A stretch of DNA of 64,000 nt from Ilumatobacter sp963746265 (GTDB lineage Bacteria; Actinomycetota; Acidimicrobiia; Acidimicrobiales; Ilumatobacteraceae), in assembly GCA_963746265.1 (NCBI GenBank), contig CAVVAM010000011.1:868001-932000 (forward strand), in the 5' to 3' direction. Below the pieces are notes generated by a model. That model saw nothing but the letters and a program-made list of their open reading frames with translations. It was not told the origin of the DNA and did not search any database. The position numbers and the translations under genes were made by a program. Below, piece after piece: positions 16,347-24,988 of the stretch. How positions within the stretch are numbered: position 1 is the first letter of the stretch; the number at the start of each line of letters is the position of its first letter.

Positions 16347-19300
16347 TCAGAGCAGGACGGCGTCGTGGCCGAACGCCATGCGCAGTTCGCCGACCGCACG
16401 GTCGATGTCGACGCGGAACTCGTCGGCGAGCCGGAGCAACTTGCCGTGTCCGATGTCGAGCTGCACCACGGAATCGCCGGGATGATCACGCAAGATGCGC
16501 TTGAGCCGCTGGATCTTCAACTCGTCGAGTGCGTGGCTCGGCAACATCAGCCGCATCGGCGGTGCCGGGCCGTCGGTGAGGCCCGACAGCACGTCGATCG
16601 TCTGAGCGATGATGCCGAAACGCGATTCGTCTCGTTTGTCGAGGCGCCCCTTCACGGTAACGATGATGTCGTCTTCGAGCTTGTGGCCCTGCTCGAGCAG
16701 CGTGCGCGGGAAGACCGTCACCTCGATCGACGCGTCGAGATCTTCGAGCACGAAGACCGCCATCTGATCGCCCTTCTTGGTGAACTTGCGCGCCAGATTG
16801 GTGATCACGCCACCGACTTTGACCTGGGCCCCGTCCTCCATCTCGGCGAGGTCGACGAGGGCGTGATCGACCTTGCGTTTCAGCGCCGCCTCGACGCCGA
16901 ACAGGGGGTGGTCGGAGACGTACAGACCGAGCATCTCCTTTTCGTGTTTGAGCTTGTCGCCCTTGTCGAACTCGATGGCGGGGATCGGGATGCGCTCGCT
17001 GAAGCCGCCGTCATCCGCGTCGGTGGCGCCACCTGCGTCGCTGTCACCCCAGTCGCCGAACAGGCTCATCACCCCTCGGTCTCGTTCGCGACGCCGCTCG
17101 ATCGTCGTGTCGAGGATCTGCTCGAAGGAAGCCAGGAGGCCGCGCCGCGGCAAGCCGAGCCGGTCGAACGCTCCGGCCTTGATCAACGACTCCACGGTGC
17201 GCTTGTTGAGCACCTGTTCGGGCACCCGCTCTGCGAAGTCGTAGAACGACTCGAACTCCCCGTTCTCGTCACGTTCGGCGAGGAGGAGTTCGACGAGCCC
17301 CTCCCCCACGTTGCGGACTGCCGAGAGCCCGAACGTGATGGCACCTGGGCTGCCGACCGCCAGCGAGACGTCGGCGGGCACCCGGTCGGCCTGGATCGCG
17401 TCGAAGTTCATGACCGACCGGTTGATGTCGGGCGTCAGCACCTTGATGCCGGCCGAGCGGCAGTCGCTGAGGTACACGGCCGCCTTGTCGAGATTGCTCT
17501 TGACGCTCGTGAGGAGGCAGGCGAAGTACTCGACCGGGTAGTGGGCCTTGAGGTACGCCGTCTGGTACGTGACCAGGCCGTACCCGAACGTGTGGCTCTT
17601 GTTGAACGCGTAGTCGGCGAACTTCTCGATGATGTCGAACAGTTCCTTGCCGAGTGATGCGTCGTAGCCGGTGTTGACGACACCGGTCTCGAAACCCTCG
17701 CGGGCGGCCGCCATCACCTCGCGGACCTTCTTGCCCATGGCTTTGCGGAGGTTGTCGGCCTCGGCGAGTGAGTAGCCGGCGAACTTCTGCGCCACCCGCA
17801 TGACCGACTCCTGGTAGATCATGAGCCCGTAGGTGTCGTCGAGGACGTCCTTCGCGTCGTCGTGGAAGTACTCGACCGGCTTGCGACCATTCTTGCGATC
17901 GGCGTAGTCGTAGTGCATGTTGACGCTCATGGGCCCGGGCCGATAGAGCGCGAGCACGGCGGAGACGTCCTCGAAGCTGTTCGGCGTCATCGCCTTGAGC
18001 AGTTGTCGCATCGGCGGGGACTCGAGCTGGAACACGCCGATCGTGTCACCGCGGGACAACAGATCGAACGTCGCCTGGTCGTCGAGCGGCACCGTGTCGA
18101 TGTCGAAGTCCGGGTCTCGGTTCGCCCGGATCATCGCCTGGGCATCGGTGATGACGTCGAGGTTCCTGAGCCCGAGGAAATCCATCTTGAGGAGTCCGAG
18201 CTCCTCCACGCCGTGCATCTCGTACTGCGTGACGACCGGCGCGTCCTCCGGGTCCTGACCGGATTCGGGCTTGCGCTGGATCGGCAGGTAATGGGTGACG
18301 GGCTCCTTCGTGATCACCACGGCCGCCGCGTGGATGCCGTCGGATCGCTTCAGTCCCTCCAGGCCCTTGGCGACGTCCACGACCTTCTTGATGTCCGGGT
18401 CGGTGTCGTACATGGCGCGCAGGTCCTGTGCCGCCTTGTACCCGTCGGCGTACTTCTCACTCTGCTCGAAGCAGTACTTCAGCGGCGTGTCGCGACCCAT
18501 CACGAGCGGCGGCATCGCCTTCGCGACCTTGTCGCCCACCCCGTACGGGTACCCGAGCACACGAGCGGCGTCGCGCACCGCGTTGCGCGCCTTGATCGTG
18601 CCGAACGTGATGATCTGCGCGACGTGGTCCCGGCCATAGGTGTCGGCCGCGTAGCGGATCATCTGGTCTCGGTACCGGGAGTCGAAGTCCATGTCGATGT
18701 CGGGCATCGACACGCGACTCGGGTTGAGGAACCGCTCGAACAGCAAGTCGTACTTGATCGGGTCGAGATCGGTGATCCAGAGGCAGTACGCCACGGCGCA
18801 CCCCGCCGCGGACCCACGGCCCGGTCCGACCCGGATGCCTTCGTCGCGGGCGTACTTGATCAGGTCCCAGGTGATCAGGAAGTACGACGCGAAGCCCATG
18901 TCGTTGATCGTCTTGAGCTCGTAGGAGACCCGCTCGATCACGCTGTCGGGGAGGTTGTCGCCCCAGCGTCGCTTGGCACCCTCCCACGTGAGGTGCTCGA
19001 GGTACTGGGCGTCGCTCGTGAAGCCGTCGGGCAGCGGGAAGTTCGGGAGGAGCGCGTCGCCGAACTCGATTTCGAGGTCGGCGCGTTCCGCGATCCAGAG
19101 GCTGTTGTCGCACGCCTCGGGCAGTTCACGGAACAGGTAGCGCATTTCCTGAGCCGTCTTGAGGTAGTGCTCGTGACCCTCGAACTTGAAGCGCTTCGGG
19201 TCCGAGATCAGCGCACCGGTCTGCACACACAGCAGCGCGTCGTGGCTCTCGTGGTCCTCCCGGTGCGTGTAGTGCGAGTCGTTCGTGGCGAGGAGCGGAG

Positions 19301-19940
19301 CGCCGATCTTCTTGGCGATCTCGACGAGCTTCGGGTTGGTCTCGTGCTGTGCGGCGATGCCGTGGTCCTGCAGCTCGACGAACAGGTTGTCCTTGCCGAA
19401 GATGTCCTGCAGGCGTGCCGCCTTGTCGAGCGCCCCCTGGTCGTCGCCGTTGAGCATCGACTGGAGCACCTGTCCGCCGAGGCAGCCCGTGGTCGCGATC
19501 AACCCGCTCGAGTACTTCTCGATCAGCTCCCAGTCGATCCGGGGCTTGTAGTAGTAGCCCTCCAGGAAGGCCAGGCTCGACAGCTGGATCAGGTTGCGGT
19601 AACCGATCTCGTTCTCGGCGAGCAGCGTGAGGTGGTAGTAGAGCTTCCTGCCACCCTCGGTGTCACCGCCCGAGTCGTCGACCCTGCCCCGCCGGGTCGG
19701 TCGCTCGGAGCGGTGGTCGTGGGCCATGTAGGCCTCGGTGCCGATGATCGGCTTGATGCCCTGCTTGCGGCACTCCTTGTAGAACTCCAACGTCCCGTAC
19801 ATGTTGCCGTGATCGGTCATCCCGATCGCCGGCTGGCCGTCCGCGACGGCCTTCGCGACCATCTCGTCGAGGCGGGCCGCGCCGTCGAGCATGGAGAATT
19901 CGGTGTGGACGTGGAGGTGGGTGAAGGAGTCGGAGGACAC
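16347..19940 (-). CDS. dnaE: DNA polymerase III alpha subunit
   Basis: Replicative polymerase of 1197 residues, the length of actinobacterial DnaE1. The N-terminal PHP domain shows HLHVHTEFSMLDG and MTDHGNMYG. The catalytic palm carries the aspartate cluster in MPDIDMDFDSRYRD, followed by GTIKARNAVRDAARVLGYP and GLKRSDGIHAAAVVI. The C-terminal OB-fold (VGGVITNLARKFTKKGDQMA) and a short terminal domain complete it. It is the housekeeping form, not the error-prone DnaE2 type, judging from length and the intact PHP residues. A 14-20 base inverted repeat lies just upstream. Confidence 0.97.
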   Translation of the reverse strand: MSSDSFTHLHVHTEFSMLDGAARLDEMVAKAVADGQPAIGMTDHGNMYGTLEFYKECRKQGIKPIIGTEAYMAHDHRSERPTRRGRVDDSGGDTEGGRKLYYHLTLLAENEIGYRNLIQLSSLAFLEGYYYKPRIDWELIEKYSSGLIATTGCLGGQVLQSMLNGDDQGALDKAARLQDIFGKDNLFVELQDHGIAAQHETNPKLVEIAKKIGAPLLATNDSHYTHREDHESHDALLCVQTGALISDPKRFKFEGHEHYLKTAQEMRYLFRELPEACDNSLWIAERADLEIEFGDALLPNFPLPDGFTSDAQYLEHLTWEGAKRRWGDNLPDSVIERVSYELKTINDMGFASYFLITWDLIKYARDEGIRVGPGRGSAAGCAVAYCLWITDLDPIKYDLLFERFLNPSRVSMPDIDMDFDSRYRDQMIRYAADTYGRDHVAQIITFGTIKARNAVRDAARVLGYPYGVGDKVAKAMPPLVMGRDTPLKYCFEQSEKYADGYKAAQDLRAMYDTDPDIKKVVDVAKGLEGLKRSDGIHAAAVVITKEPVTHYLPIQRKPESGQDPEDAPVVTQYEMHGVEELGLLKMDFLGLRNLDVITDAQAMIRANRDPDFDIDTVPLDDQATFDLLSRGDTIGVFQLESPPMRQLLKAMTPNSFEDVSAVLALYRPGPMSVNMHYDYADRKNGRKPVEYFHDDAKDVLDDTYGLMIYQESVMRVAQKFAGYSLAEADNLRKAMGKKVREVMAAAREGFETGVVNTGYDASLGKELFDIIEKFADYAFNKSHTFGYGLVTYQTAYLKAHYPVEYFACLLTSVKSNLDKAAVYLSDCRSAGIKVLTPDINRSVMNFDAIQADRVPADVSLAVGSPGAITFGLSAVRNVGEGLVELLLAERDENGEFESFYDFAERVPEQVLNKRTVESLIKAGAFDRLGLPRRGLLASFEQILDTTIERRRERDRGVMSLFGDWGDSDAGGATDADDGGFSERIPIPAIEFDKGDKLKHEKEMLGLYVSDHPLFGVEAALKRKVDHALVDLAEMEDGAQVKVGGVITNLARKFTKKGDQMAVFVLEDLDASIEVTVFPRTLLEQGHKLEDDIIVTVKGRLDKRDESRFGIIAQTIDVLSGLTDGPAPPMRLMLPSHALDELKIQRLKRILRDHPGDSVVQLDIGHGKLLRLADEFRVDIDRAVGELRMAFGHDAVLL

Positions 19941-19955
19941 TGGTTCAGGCGGCGA

Positions 19956-19975
19956 GAATCACAAGGACGTGATTC
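19956..19975. promoter_or_regulatory. Inverted repeat upstream of dnaE
   Basis: GAATCAC-N6-GTGATTC, perfect seven-base arms, 16-35 bases upstream of the dnaE start codon. It could be an operator or an RNA hairpin in the leader. It does not match the actinobacterial LexA box. The remaining sequence to 20203 shows no gene. Confidence 0.35.
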
Positions 19976-20203
19976 GCGAACCTACCAGAAGTCGCGCCCG
20001 CCGGCCTCAGGGCCCGCTGGGGGACGCGACCCGACGCCGGCGACTCAGCCTGCGCGCTAGCTGGGGCCGACATCGCTCGTCGATACCCAGCTGTGCCATG
20101 ACCGCACGCTCGTCCGTCGACGATGCCGACCGCCCGCCGACCGCCCGCCGGCGGACGACCGACACCGGTGGCCGGGCCTGCGGTGGACGATCCTCGGAGA
20201 TGA

Positions 20204-20236
20204 GCGCCGGCACGTCACAGATAGGTGCCGGGGCGC
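20204..20236 (-). terminator. Hairpin enclosing the bpa stop codon
   Basis: Seven-base arms CCGGCAC / GTGCCGG, extended by three more pairs after a two-base bulge, with an 11-base loop that contains the bpa TGA (20215-20217). No T-tract follows. It lies at the end of bpa before the dnaE leader. Confidence 0.45.
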
Positions 20237-20787
20237 TCACCTTCGTGAGGAACCTGACCGGGCATGCCCGGGTGCGGCTGAGCGCCCGGCGGGAGCTGGC
20301 GCATCTGCTCGAGCTGTTGCCGCGCGGCGAGCTGCTGGGCGAACAGGGTCGCCTGGATGCCGTGGAACAGGCCTTCGAGCCACCCGACGAGCTGGGCTTG
20401 GGCCACCCGGAGCTCACCTTCGCTCGGCACGACGTCGTCGTTGAACGGCAGCGTGAGCATCCGGAGTTCCTGCTGGAGGTCGGGTGAGAGCGCCTCGGAC
20501 AACTCGATGACCGAACGCTCGTACACCTCTGCGAGCCGTTCCCGGCTGGCCTCGTCGAGCGGGGCCTGCCGTACCTCTTCCAGCAGTTGCTTCACCATCG
20601 ACCCGATGCGCATCACCTTGGCCGGCTCGGTGACCGAGTTCGTCTCGGGCGTCGGCTCATGATCCGTCGCCGGTGGATCAACCAGTTCACCGTGCTCGAC
20701 CGCGACCGGGTCCGCCGGATCCGCCGGCGTCGCCTCCTCGACCCGCCCGTCGGGCGGCGTGTCGGTCATGTGCGGGGTGTCGGTCAT
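20215..20787 (-). CDS. bpa: Bacterial proteasome activator Bpa
   Basis: ATP-independent ring-forming activator that opens the 20S proteasome gate. The protein has 190 residues from ATG 20785-20787, which has GAGGAG eight bases upstream. The first 60 residues are an acidic, proline-rich tail. The helical core runs from about KVMRIGSMVKQLLEEVRQAP to QLVGWLEGLFHGIQATLFAQQ, the most conserved part of the family. It ends in GTYL; the mycobacterial protein ends in GQYL, which docks into the proteasome alpha ring, so the docking motif is kept. Its presence implies that prcBA genes exist elsewhere in the genome. Confidence 0.9.
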   Translation of the reverse strand: MTDTPHMTDTPPDGRVEEATPADPADPVAVEHGELVDPPATDHEPTPETNSVTEPAKVMRIGSMVKQLLEEVRQAPLDEASRERLAEVYERSVIELSEALSPDLQQELRMLTLPFNDDVVPSEGELRVAQAQLVGWLEGLFHGIQATLFAQQLAARQQLEQMRQLPPGAQPHPGMPGQVPHEGERPGTYL

Positions 20788-20819
20788 CGTGGTCTCCTCA
20801 TTTTGGTGCAACCCGGCGC

Positions 20820-21941
20820 TCAGCGAGGCATTCCCGCCAGCAGCGGGACGTACACCTCGGCCGACGTCATCGAACCGTGCCGGCACACCAGTTCGAACGG
20901 GCCGCTGTCGTCGGGATCGAAGTAGCTGACGTCCTCGCGAGCGAGGATCGCCACATCACCGAGCCGTGCTGCGACCTGTGGGGAGACGGCTGGTCCGAAC
21001 CACCCCTCGGCAAGGAGTTGGTCGCGAGAACGAACCCATCCGGTGTCACCGAACTCCTCGATGGCGGCGGCGAGCAGGTCGTCGGCGGCGCCGCGTTCCG
21101 CGTGCAGCCACCGGAACCGTCCCTCGCCGGACTGCATTGCGACGTGCGACAGCACGGCGTCGGTCGGCTTCACGATGTTGTCCCCGACCTGCACCTGACC
21201 ATGATCGGCGGTGATGAGCAGAGCGGCGCCCGGCGGCAGGACCTCGAGGACATCGGCGACCAATCGGTCGGCGGCGCGGAGCTCCGCATCGTAGAAGCGA
21301 CCGAACCCTCGCTCGTGGGCGATCTTGTCGACGCCGGCGTAGTACGCGTACACGAACCGTTCCCCCGCCGCCAACTGATCGGCGACGTCGATCGCCATCG
21401 ACGACGACGCCCGGTATCCCACGGGCCGTCCGCCACGCAGGTGCGCCTCGCTGAACGCCGAGTCGGTCAGTTCCGCAGGGCTCACGATCGGCACCGACTC
21501 GCCCATGAAGGCCGGGAACCGCTGGATGTCGCTCGGAACGTTCGAACGGCGCCGATTGTCACCGGCCACCGCCCAACGAAGTACGTTCATCACCTCGCCA
21601 CCCAGCATGATCCGGTACCCGACCAGACCGTGCTCTCCCGGTGTCAGTCCGGTCGTGATCGAGCTCAGGGCCGTCGCCGTCGTGGTGGGAGCGACGGTCG
21701 TGATGGGCCCTCCGACGAGCGAACTCAAGGTCGGAGCGGAATCACGGTGCGTCTCCAGCTGGTCCCAACCGAGGCCGTCGAGGACGAACAGCACGACCTG
21801 CCGGGCTTCGGCGATCACCGCGGGCATCCAACTCGGTAACGAGGTGCTCCACGGCTGGGGTCCGAGCAGAGCCGGGATGATCCCGCGCACGTTGGCGCCG
21901 CCGTAGTCCGGAAGGATGGGCTGCTCGTCGATGTCGATCAC
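20820..21941 (-). CDS. Alkaline-phosphatase-superfamily phosphodiesterase/nucleotide pyrophosphatase
   Basis: A 373-residue hydrolase of the type I phosphodiesterase family. The metal site is visible as VLFVLDGLGWDQL (Asp) and the nucleophile region as VAPTTTATALSSITTGLTPGEHGLVGYR. The remaining ligands lie in YAGVDKIAHERG, LLITADHGQV and, near the end, CRHGSMTSAE. No signal peptide is evident, so it may be cytosolic. I start at GTG 21939-21941. A TTG at 21980 would add 13 residues without similarity. The substrate is unknown. It lies 32 bases upstream of bpa and may be co-transcribed. Confidence 0.8.
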   Translation of the reverse strand: MIDIDEQPILPDYGGANVRGIIPALLGPQPWSTSLPSWMPAVIAEARQVVLFVLDGLGWDQLETHRDSAPTLSSLVGGPITTVAPTTTATALSSITTGLTPGEHGLVGYRIMLGGEVMNVLRWAVAGDNRRRSNVPSDIQRFPAFMGESVPIVSPAELTDSAFSEAHLRGGRPVGYRASSSMAIDVADQLAAGERFVYAYYAGVDKIAHERGFGRFYDAELRAADRLVADVLEVLPPGAALLITADHGQVQVGDNIVKPTDAVLSHVAMQSGEGRFRWLHAERGAADDLLAAAIEEFGDTGWVRSRDQLLAEGWFGPAVSPQVAARLGDVAILAREDVSYFDPDDSGPFELVCRHGSMTSAEVYVPLLAGMPR

Positions 21942-22012
21942 GCACGGGCTAGTCCACCATCTTCCGATGGTCGAGGCCAAGCGCGACGCTCGCGTTCACC
22001 TACGCTGGCCCC

Positions 22013-22480
22013 GTGCGAGTGTCCACGAGAGGCGACTACGCGTGCCGCGCGCTGCTCTCGCTGACGCTGCGCGTCGACGAGACCGGTCCGACGTCGGTGC
22101 GCGACATCGCCGAACGCACCGGGCTCCCGCAGCCATACCTGGAACAGATCCTGCTGGCATTGAAGGGCGCCGGGCTCGTGCGCTCGAAGCGCGGCGTCGG
22201 CGGCGGATACACGCTCGCCCGTCCTCCCGACGAGATCCGGCTGTCGGAGATCCTGTCCGCGGTCGACGGACCGATCACGTTGGGCGACTTCGGTCAGCCA
22301 CACCAGGACGGCGCCTGTGACCACGAGGGCCAATGCGTGCTCCTGGCGATCTGGAACCAGGCCGGCGACGTGATGCGGCGACACCTCGACGGATTCACCC
22401 TGGCTTCGATCGCGGAGGTGGCCCGTGGCGAGGCCCCCTGGCCGGCCACCTCGACCGGTTCGACCGCGCCGAACGGCTGA
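22013..22480 (+). CDS. Rrf2-family transcriptional regulator
   Basis: A 155-residue winged-helix protein starting at GTG 22013 (MRVSTRGDYACRALLSL). The helix-turn-helix (RDIAERTGLPQPYLEQILL) and wing (SKRGVGGGYTLARP) are typical. In the cluster-binding region only two cysteines are present (Cys102, Cys108); the first of the usual three is replaced by the GDFGQPHQDGA stretch. It may bind a cluster with another ligand or none at all. It is divergent from the phosphodiesterase gene and converges on rluD, so the target is not obvious from context. Confidence 0.87.
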   Translation: MRVSTRGDYACRALLSLTLRVDETGPTSVRDIAERTGLPQPYLEQILLALKGAGLVRSKRGVGGGYTLARPPDEIRLSEILSAVDGPITLGDFGQPHQDGACDHEGQCVLLAIWNQAGDVMRRHLDGFTLASIAEVARGEAPWPATSTGSTAPNG

Positions 22481-22507
22481 ATCCGCTGCCGGCGCCACCG
22501 AGCGCGA

Positions 22508-23447
22508 TCAGGCGGGTTCCACCCGGCGAAGCGTGCGCAGGCGATCGGCCAGATCGGGTGCGAGCGGGCTCTGGAAGGTCACCCGCTCACCGGTCGTCGG
22601 GTGCACGAAGGAGAGGTCGGCCGCGTGCAAGAACGGGCGCTCGACCTGCAACCTGGGGCGCCGTTGGCCGTAGGTCGGGTCGCCCACGAGCGGATGGTTG
22701 ATCGAGCCGAGATGCACGCGGATCTGGTGCGTTCGTCCCGTCTCGAGGCGACACTCGAGCAGCGCTAGTTCGGCGGGGCTGTCGAAGCGGTCGAGTACCC
22801 GGTACTCGGTGCGGGCCCACCGACCGTCGGCCACCACCGCCATGCGGAGCGGATCACGACGGGACCGGCCGATGGGCGCGTCGATCACGCCGTGGGCTGC
22901 ATCGGGATGACCCCACACGAGCGCCAGGTACGCCCGCGTTCGCGGAGTGATCGGCGAACTGTTCGATCAGCGCATCCGCGGCTTGCTGGGTTCGGGCCAC
23001 CACCAGGAGGCCGGAGCTCCCTGCGTCGAGCCGGTGCACGATGCCGGGCCGTGCCCGCTCGCCGACGTCGACGATGTCGGGGTAGCGCGCCAGCAAGCCA
23101 TTGACGAGCGTTCCGGTGTCGTTGCCGGCACCGGGGTGCACGACCAGCCCGGCCGGCTTGTCGACGACCACGATGGCGTGGTCGTCGTGGACGACACCGA
23201 ACTCGACCGTCGGATCGGGTTGCGGTGGCTGGTCGACGGGAATCGCGCCGGGGTCGATGATGATGACCTGGCCCTCCTCCAGGCGAACCTTGCCCGACGC
23301 CGCGCGCTCGTCGTCGACCGTGGCTCCGCCTGCCTCGATGACCGACGAGGCAACGGATCGACTGACGTCGAGCAGCAGCGCGACGATTCGGTCGAGTCGC
23401 TCGCCCGCCAGCGCGGCCGGCACCGATTCGACGATCTCGTCGCTCAT
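22508..23447 (-). pseudogene. rluD: RluA/RluD-family pseudouridine synthase split by a frameshift
   Basis: The 5' part (ATG 23445-23447, overlapping the lspA stop as ATGA) encodes an S4 RNA-binding domain (ERLDRIVALLLDVSRS) and the catalytic HRLDAGSSGLLVVART. The 3' part, in another frame from about 22930 to 22508, encodes WGHPDAAHGVIDAPIGRS, the GRTHQIRVHL motif and the normal end. The break falls in a GCG-rich run near 22925-22940, where two missing bases (CG) would restore a continuous RAYLALVWGHP. All family motifs are otherwise intact. This is either a very recent mutation or a sequencing indel. The intact enzyme would modify 23S rRNA uridines. Confidence 0.8.
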
Positions 23448-23947
23448 GACAGATCCGCCGTTGCTTCGGTGGCGTCGACCGGCTGTCGGCTCGCCCGCCA
23501 CGCAGCGATGACGAGCAGCGCCCCACCGATCGTGACGCCCATGTCGGCGATGTTGAAGATCGGGAACCACTGGAAGTCGATGAAGTCGACGACGCCTCCA
23601 CGCAGCCAGCCCTCCTGCCGGAAGAGCCGGTCGATGACGTTGCCGATCGCTCCGCCGATGATCAGCCCGACCGCGACGTCGGTCAGCCGCCCGGGCTGCC
23701 GTTTGAGGCTGAGCAAGAGCGCCACGACGACACCCAGTGCCACGACGCCGATGACCGGGCCCAGGTTCTCGCCCTGACTGAACGCCATCCCGGTGTTGAA
23801 GGACAGGTTGAACCGCAATGTCCAGAACACGTCGATGTCCCGATCGACGAGCTCGTTGACGGCCCAGTGCTTGGTCAACTGGTCGGCGATGATCACCGCC
23901 AGCGCAATGGGCGCCCAACCCAAGCGAGCTCCGTCGAACCGCGTCAT
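23444..23947 (-). CDS. lspA: Lipoprotein signal peptidase (signal peptidase II)
   Basis: Membrane aspartic protease that removes signal peptides from lipoproteins after the Cys is diacylglycerylated. It has 167 residues and four hydrophobic helices. The family blocks are present: NLSFNTGMAFS, the first catalytic aspartate in GGAIGNVIDRLFR and the second in FNIADMGVTIGG. The stop overlaps the rluD start (ATGA), the usual lspA-rluD pairing. It follows the DksA-like gene after 33 bases. NirK in this window is a predicted substrate. Confidence 0.94.
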   Translation of the reverse strand: MTRFDGARLGWAPIALAVIIADQLTKHWAVNELVDRDIDVFWTLRFNLSFNTGMAFSQGENLGPVIGVVALGVVVALLLSLKRQPGRLTDVAVGLIIGGAIGNVIDRLFRQEGWLRGGVVDFIDFQWFPIFNIADMGVTIGGALLVIAAWRASRQPVDATEATADLS

Positions 23948-23974
23948 CGGCAGGACCGATCGGTGTGCTCGCCG

Positions 23975-23989
23975 GGTCGGTCAGCGACC
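23975..23989 (-). terminator. Hairpin enclosing the stop codon of the DksA-like gene
   Basis: Five-base arms GGTCG / CGACC with a five-base loop that holds the TGA (23981-23983). There is no T-tract. It is the smallest of the stop-in-loop hairpins and lspA follows within 33 bases, so termination is doubtful. Confidence 0.3.
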
Positions 23990-24907
23990 GATGCCGCCGA
24001 CCTTTTCTTCGACCAGCACCGTCGACCAGGGGATCGCCTCGAGGCGCTCACGCGGGATCGGGCGCCCTGACACGATCGAATAGCCGTAGGTGCCCGACAT
24101 GATGCGCCCGAGTGCCGCGTCGATCTCCTCGACGGCCTCACGGGCCTGGGCGCTCAGCGCCAGGTCGCGTTCTCGTTCGACGACCATCGTGTCGCCCTCG
24201 CCCCCCTCGTCATCGAACTGGACGTCGCCCATCTCTGCCTCTTCGACCAGCTGGTGCGCCTCGTCCTCGAGACGTTTGGCCTGGCCCGTGAGGCGCACAC
24301 GCTCATCTTGAAGCGCGTCGTGCATCTGCTTCACGAACGACAGATCGAAGTCCTTCGTGTATCCGAAGCCGTCCTTGTTGAACCGCGGCTTGGGGAGCTC
24401 GTTCGAGACCGAGTCGTCGGTCTTGGCCGTCCTGGTTGCCATGGTGGGTCGTGTGCCTGCCTTCCGTGCGGAGGATCGGGGGGTAGTGGTCGCCGGGCGC
24501 TTCGTCACTCGCGACGACGACTCCGCCGCAGCGGTGGTCTTCGTCCGGGTCGACGCCTTCGTCGCCTTCGTCGCCTTCGTCGCCTTCGTCGTGGTCTTCG
24601 TCGCCTTCGTCGCCTTCGTCGCCTTCGTCGTGGTCTTCGTGGCGTTCGACGTCTTGGCCGCGGTCCGTTTCGAGGCGCTCTTCTTCGCCGTGGCCTTCGT
24701 GGCCGAGCGCTTCGTGGCCGACTCCTTCTTCGCCGCCGTCTTTCCGGCTGCGGTGGCCTTCGCGGCCGTCTGGCCGGAGGCGGACCTCTTCGTCGCCGAG
24801 CGCTTCGTGGCAGTGGTGGCGTTCGAAGACGACGAGGTCCGCCGCTTGGCGGCGGTCTTGTCGGGAGCCGCCTTCCTCGCGGTCGCCTGCTTCTTCGCTG
24901 CTGCCAT
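23981..24907 (-). CDS. DksA/TraR-like protein lacking zinc cysteines, with a histone-H1-like lysine/alanine/threonine tail
   Basis: A 308-residue protein from ATG 24905-24907 (AGGAGGTG upstream). Residues 1-155 are almost only Lys, Ala, Thr, Ser and Arg, with KAT and KTT repeats, like bacterial histone-H1-type DNA-binding tails. The rest is a coiled-coil plus C-terminal DksA/TraR domain: FVKQMHDALQDERVRLTGQA, then EEIDAALGRIMSGTYGYSIVSGRPIPRERL in segments. The four zinc cysteines of DksA are missing; the first pair is replaced by serines (GYSIVSG). The basic tail suggests nucleoid or nucleic-acid binding, and the DksA-like part suggests an RNA-polymerase contact. Both are inference. A second start at 24441 would omit the tail. 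Confidence 0.8.
   Translation of the reverse strand: MAAAKKQATARKAAPDKTAAKRRTSSSSNATTATKRSATKRSASGQTAAKATAAGKTAAKKESATKRSATKATAKKSASKRTAAKTSNATKTTTKATKATKATKTTTKATKATKATKASTRTKTTAAAESSSRVTKRPATTTPRSSARKAGTRPTMATRTAKTDDSVSNELPKPRFNKDGFGYTKDFDLSFVKQMHDALQDERVRLTGQAKRLEDEAHQLVEEAEMGDVQFDDEGGEGDTMVVERERDLALSAQAREAVEEIDAALGRIMSGTYGYSIVSGRPIPRERLEAIPWSTVLVEEKVGGIGR
24550..24645. repeat. Short tandem repeat encoding KAT/KTT units
   Basis: Nine-base units (GTCGCCTTC on the plus strand) in two 39-base blocks, each encoding three KAT units and one KTTT on the minus strand. Located in the basic tail of the DksA-like gene. Such runs are prone to expansion and contraction in frame. Confidence 0.85.
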
Positions 24908-24988
24908 GACGGTGACACCTCCTGGCGAATGTGAACGCCGGACTCTAGCGTCAATATTCGGGATTCGGGAGGACTCCCTCGGACGGTC

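Noticed and set aside
17862..20060. 732-codon open frame opposite dnaE
   Set aside because: Antisense shadow of the polymerase with biased composition and no family motif.
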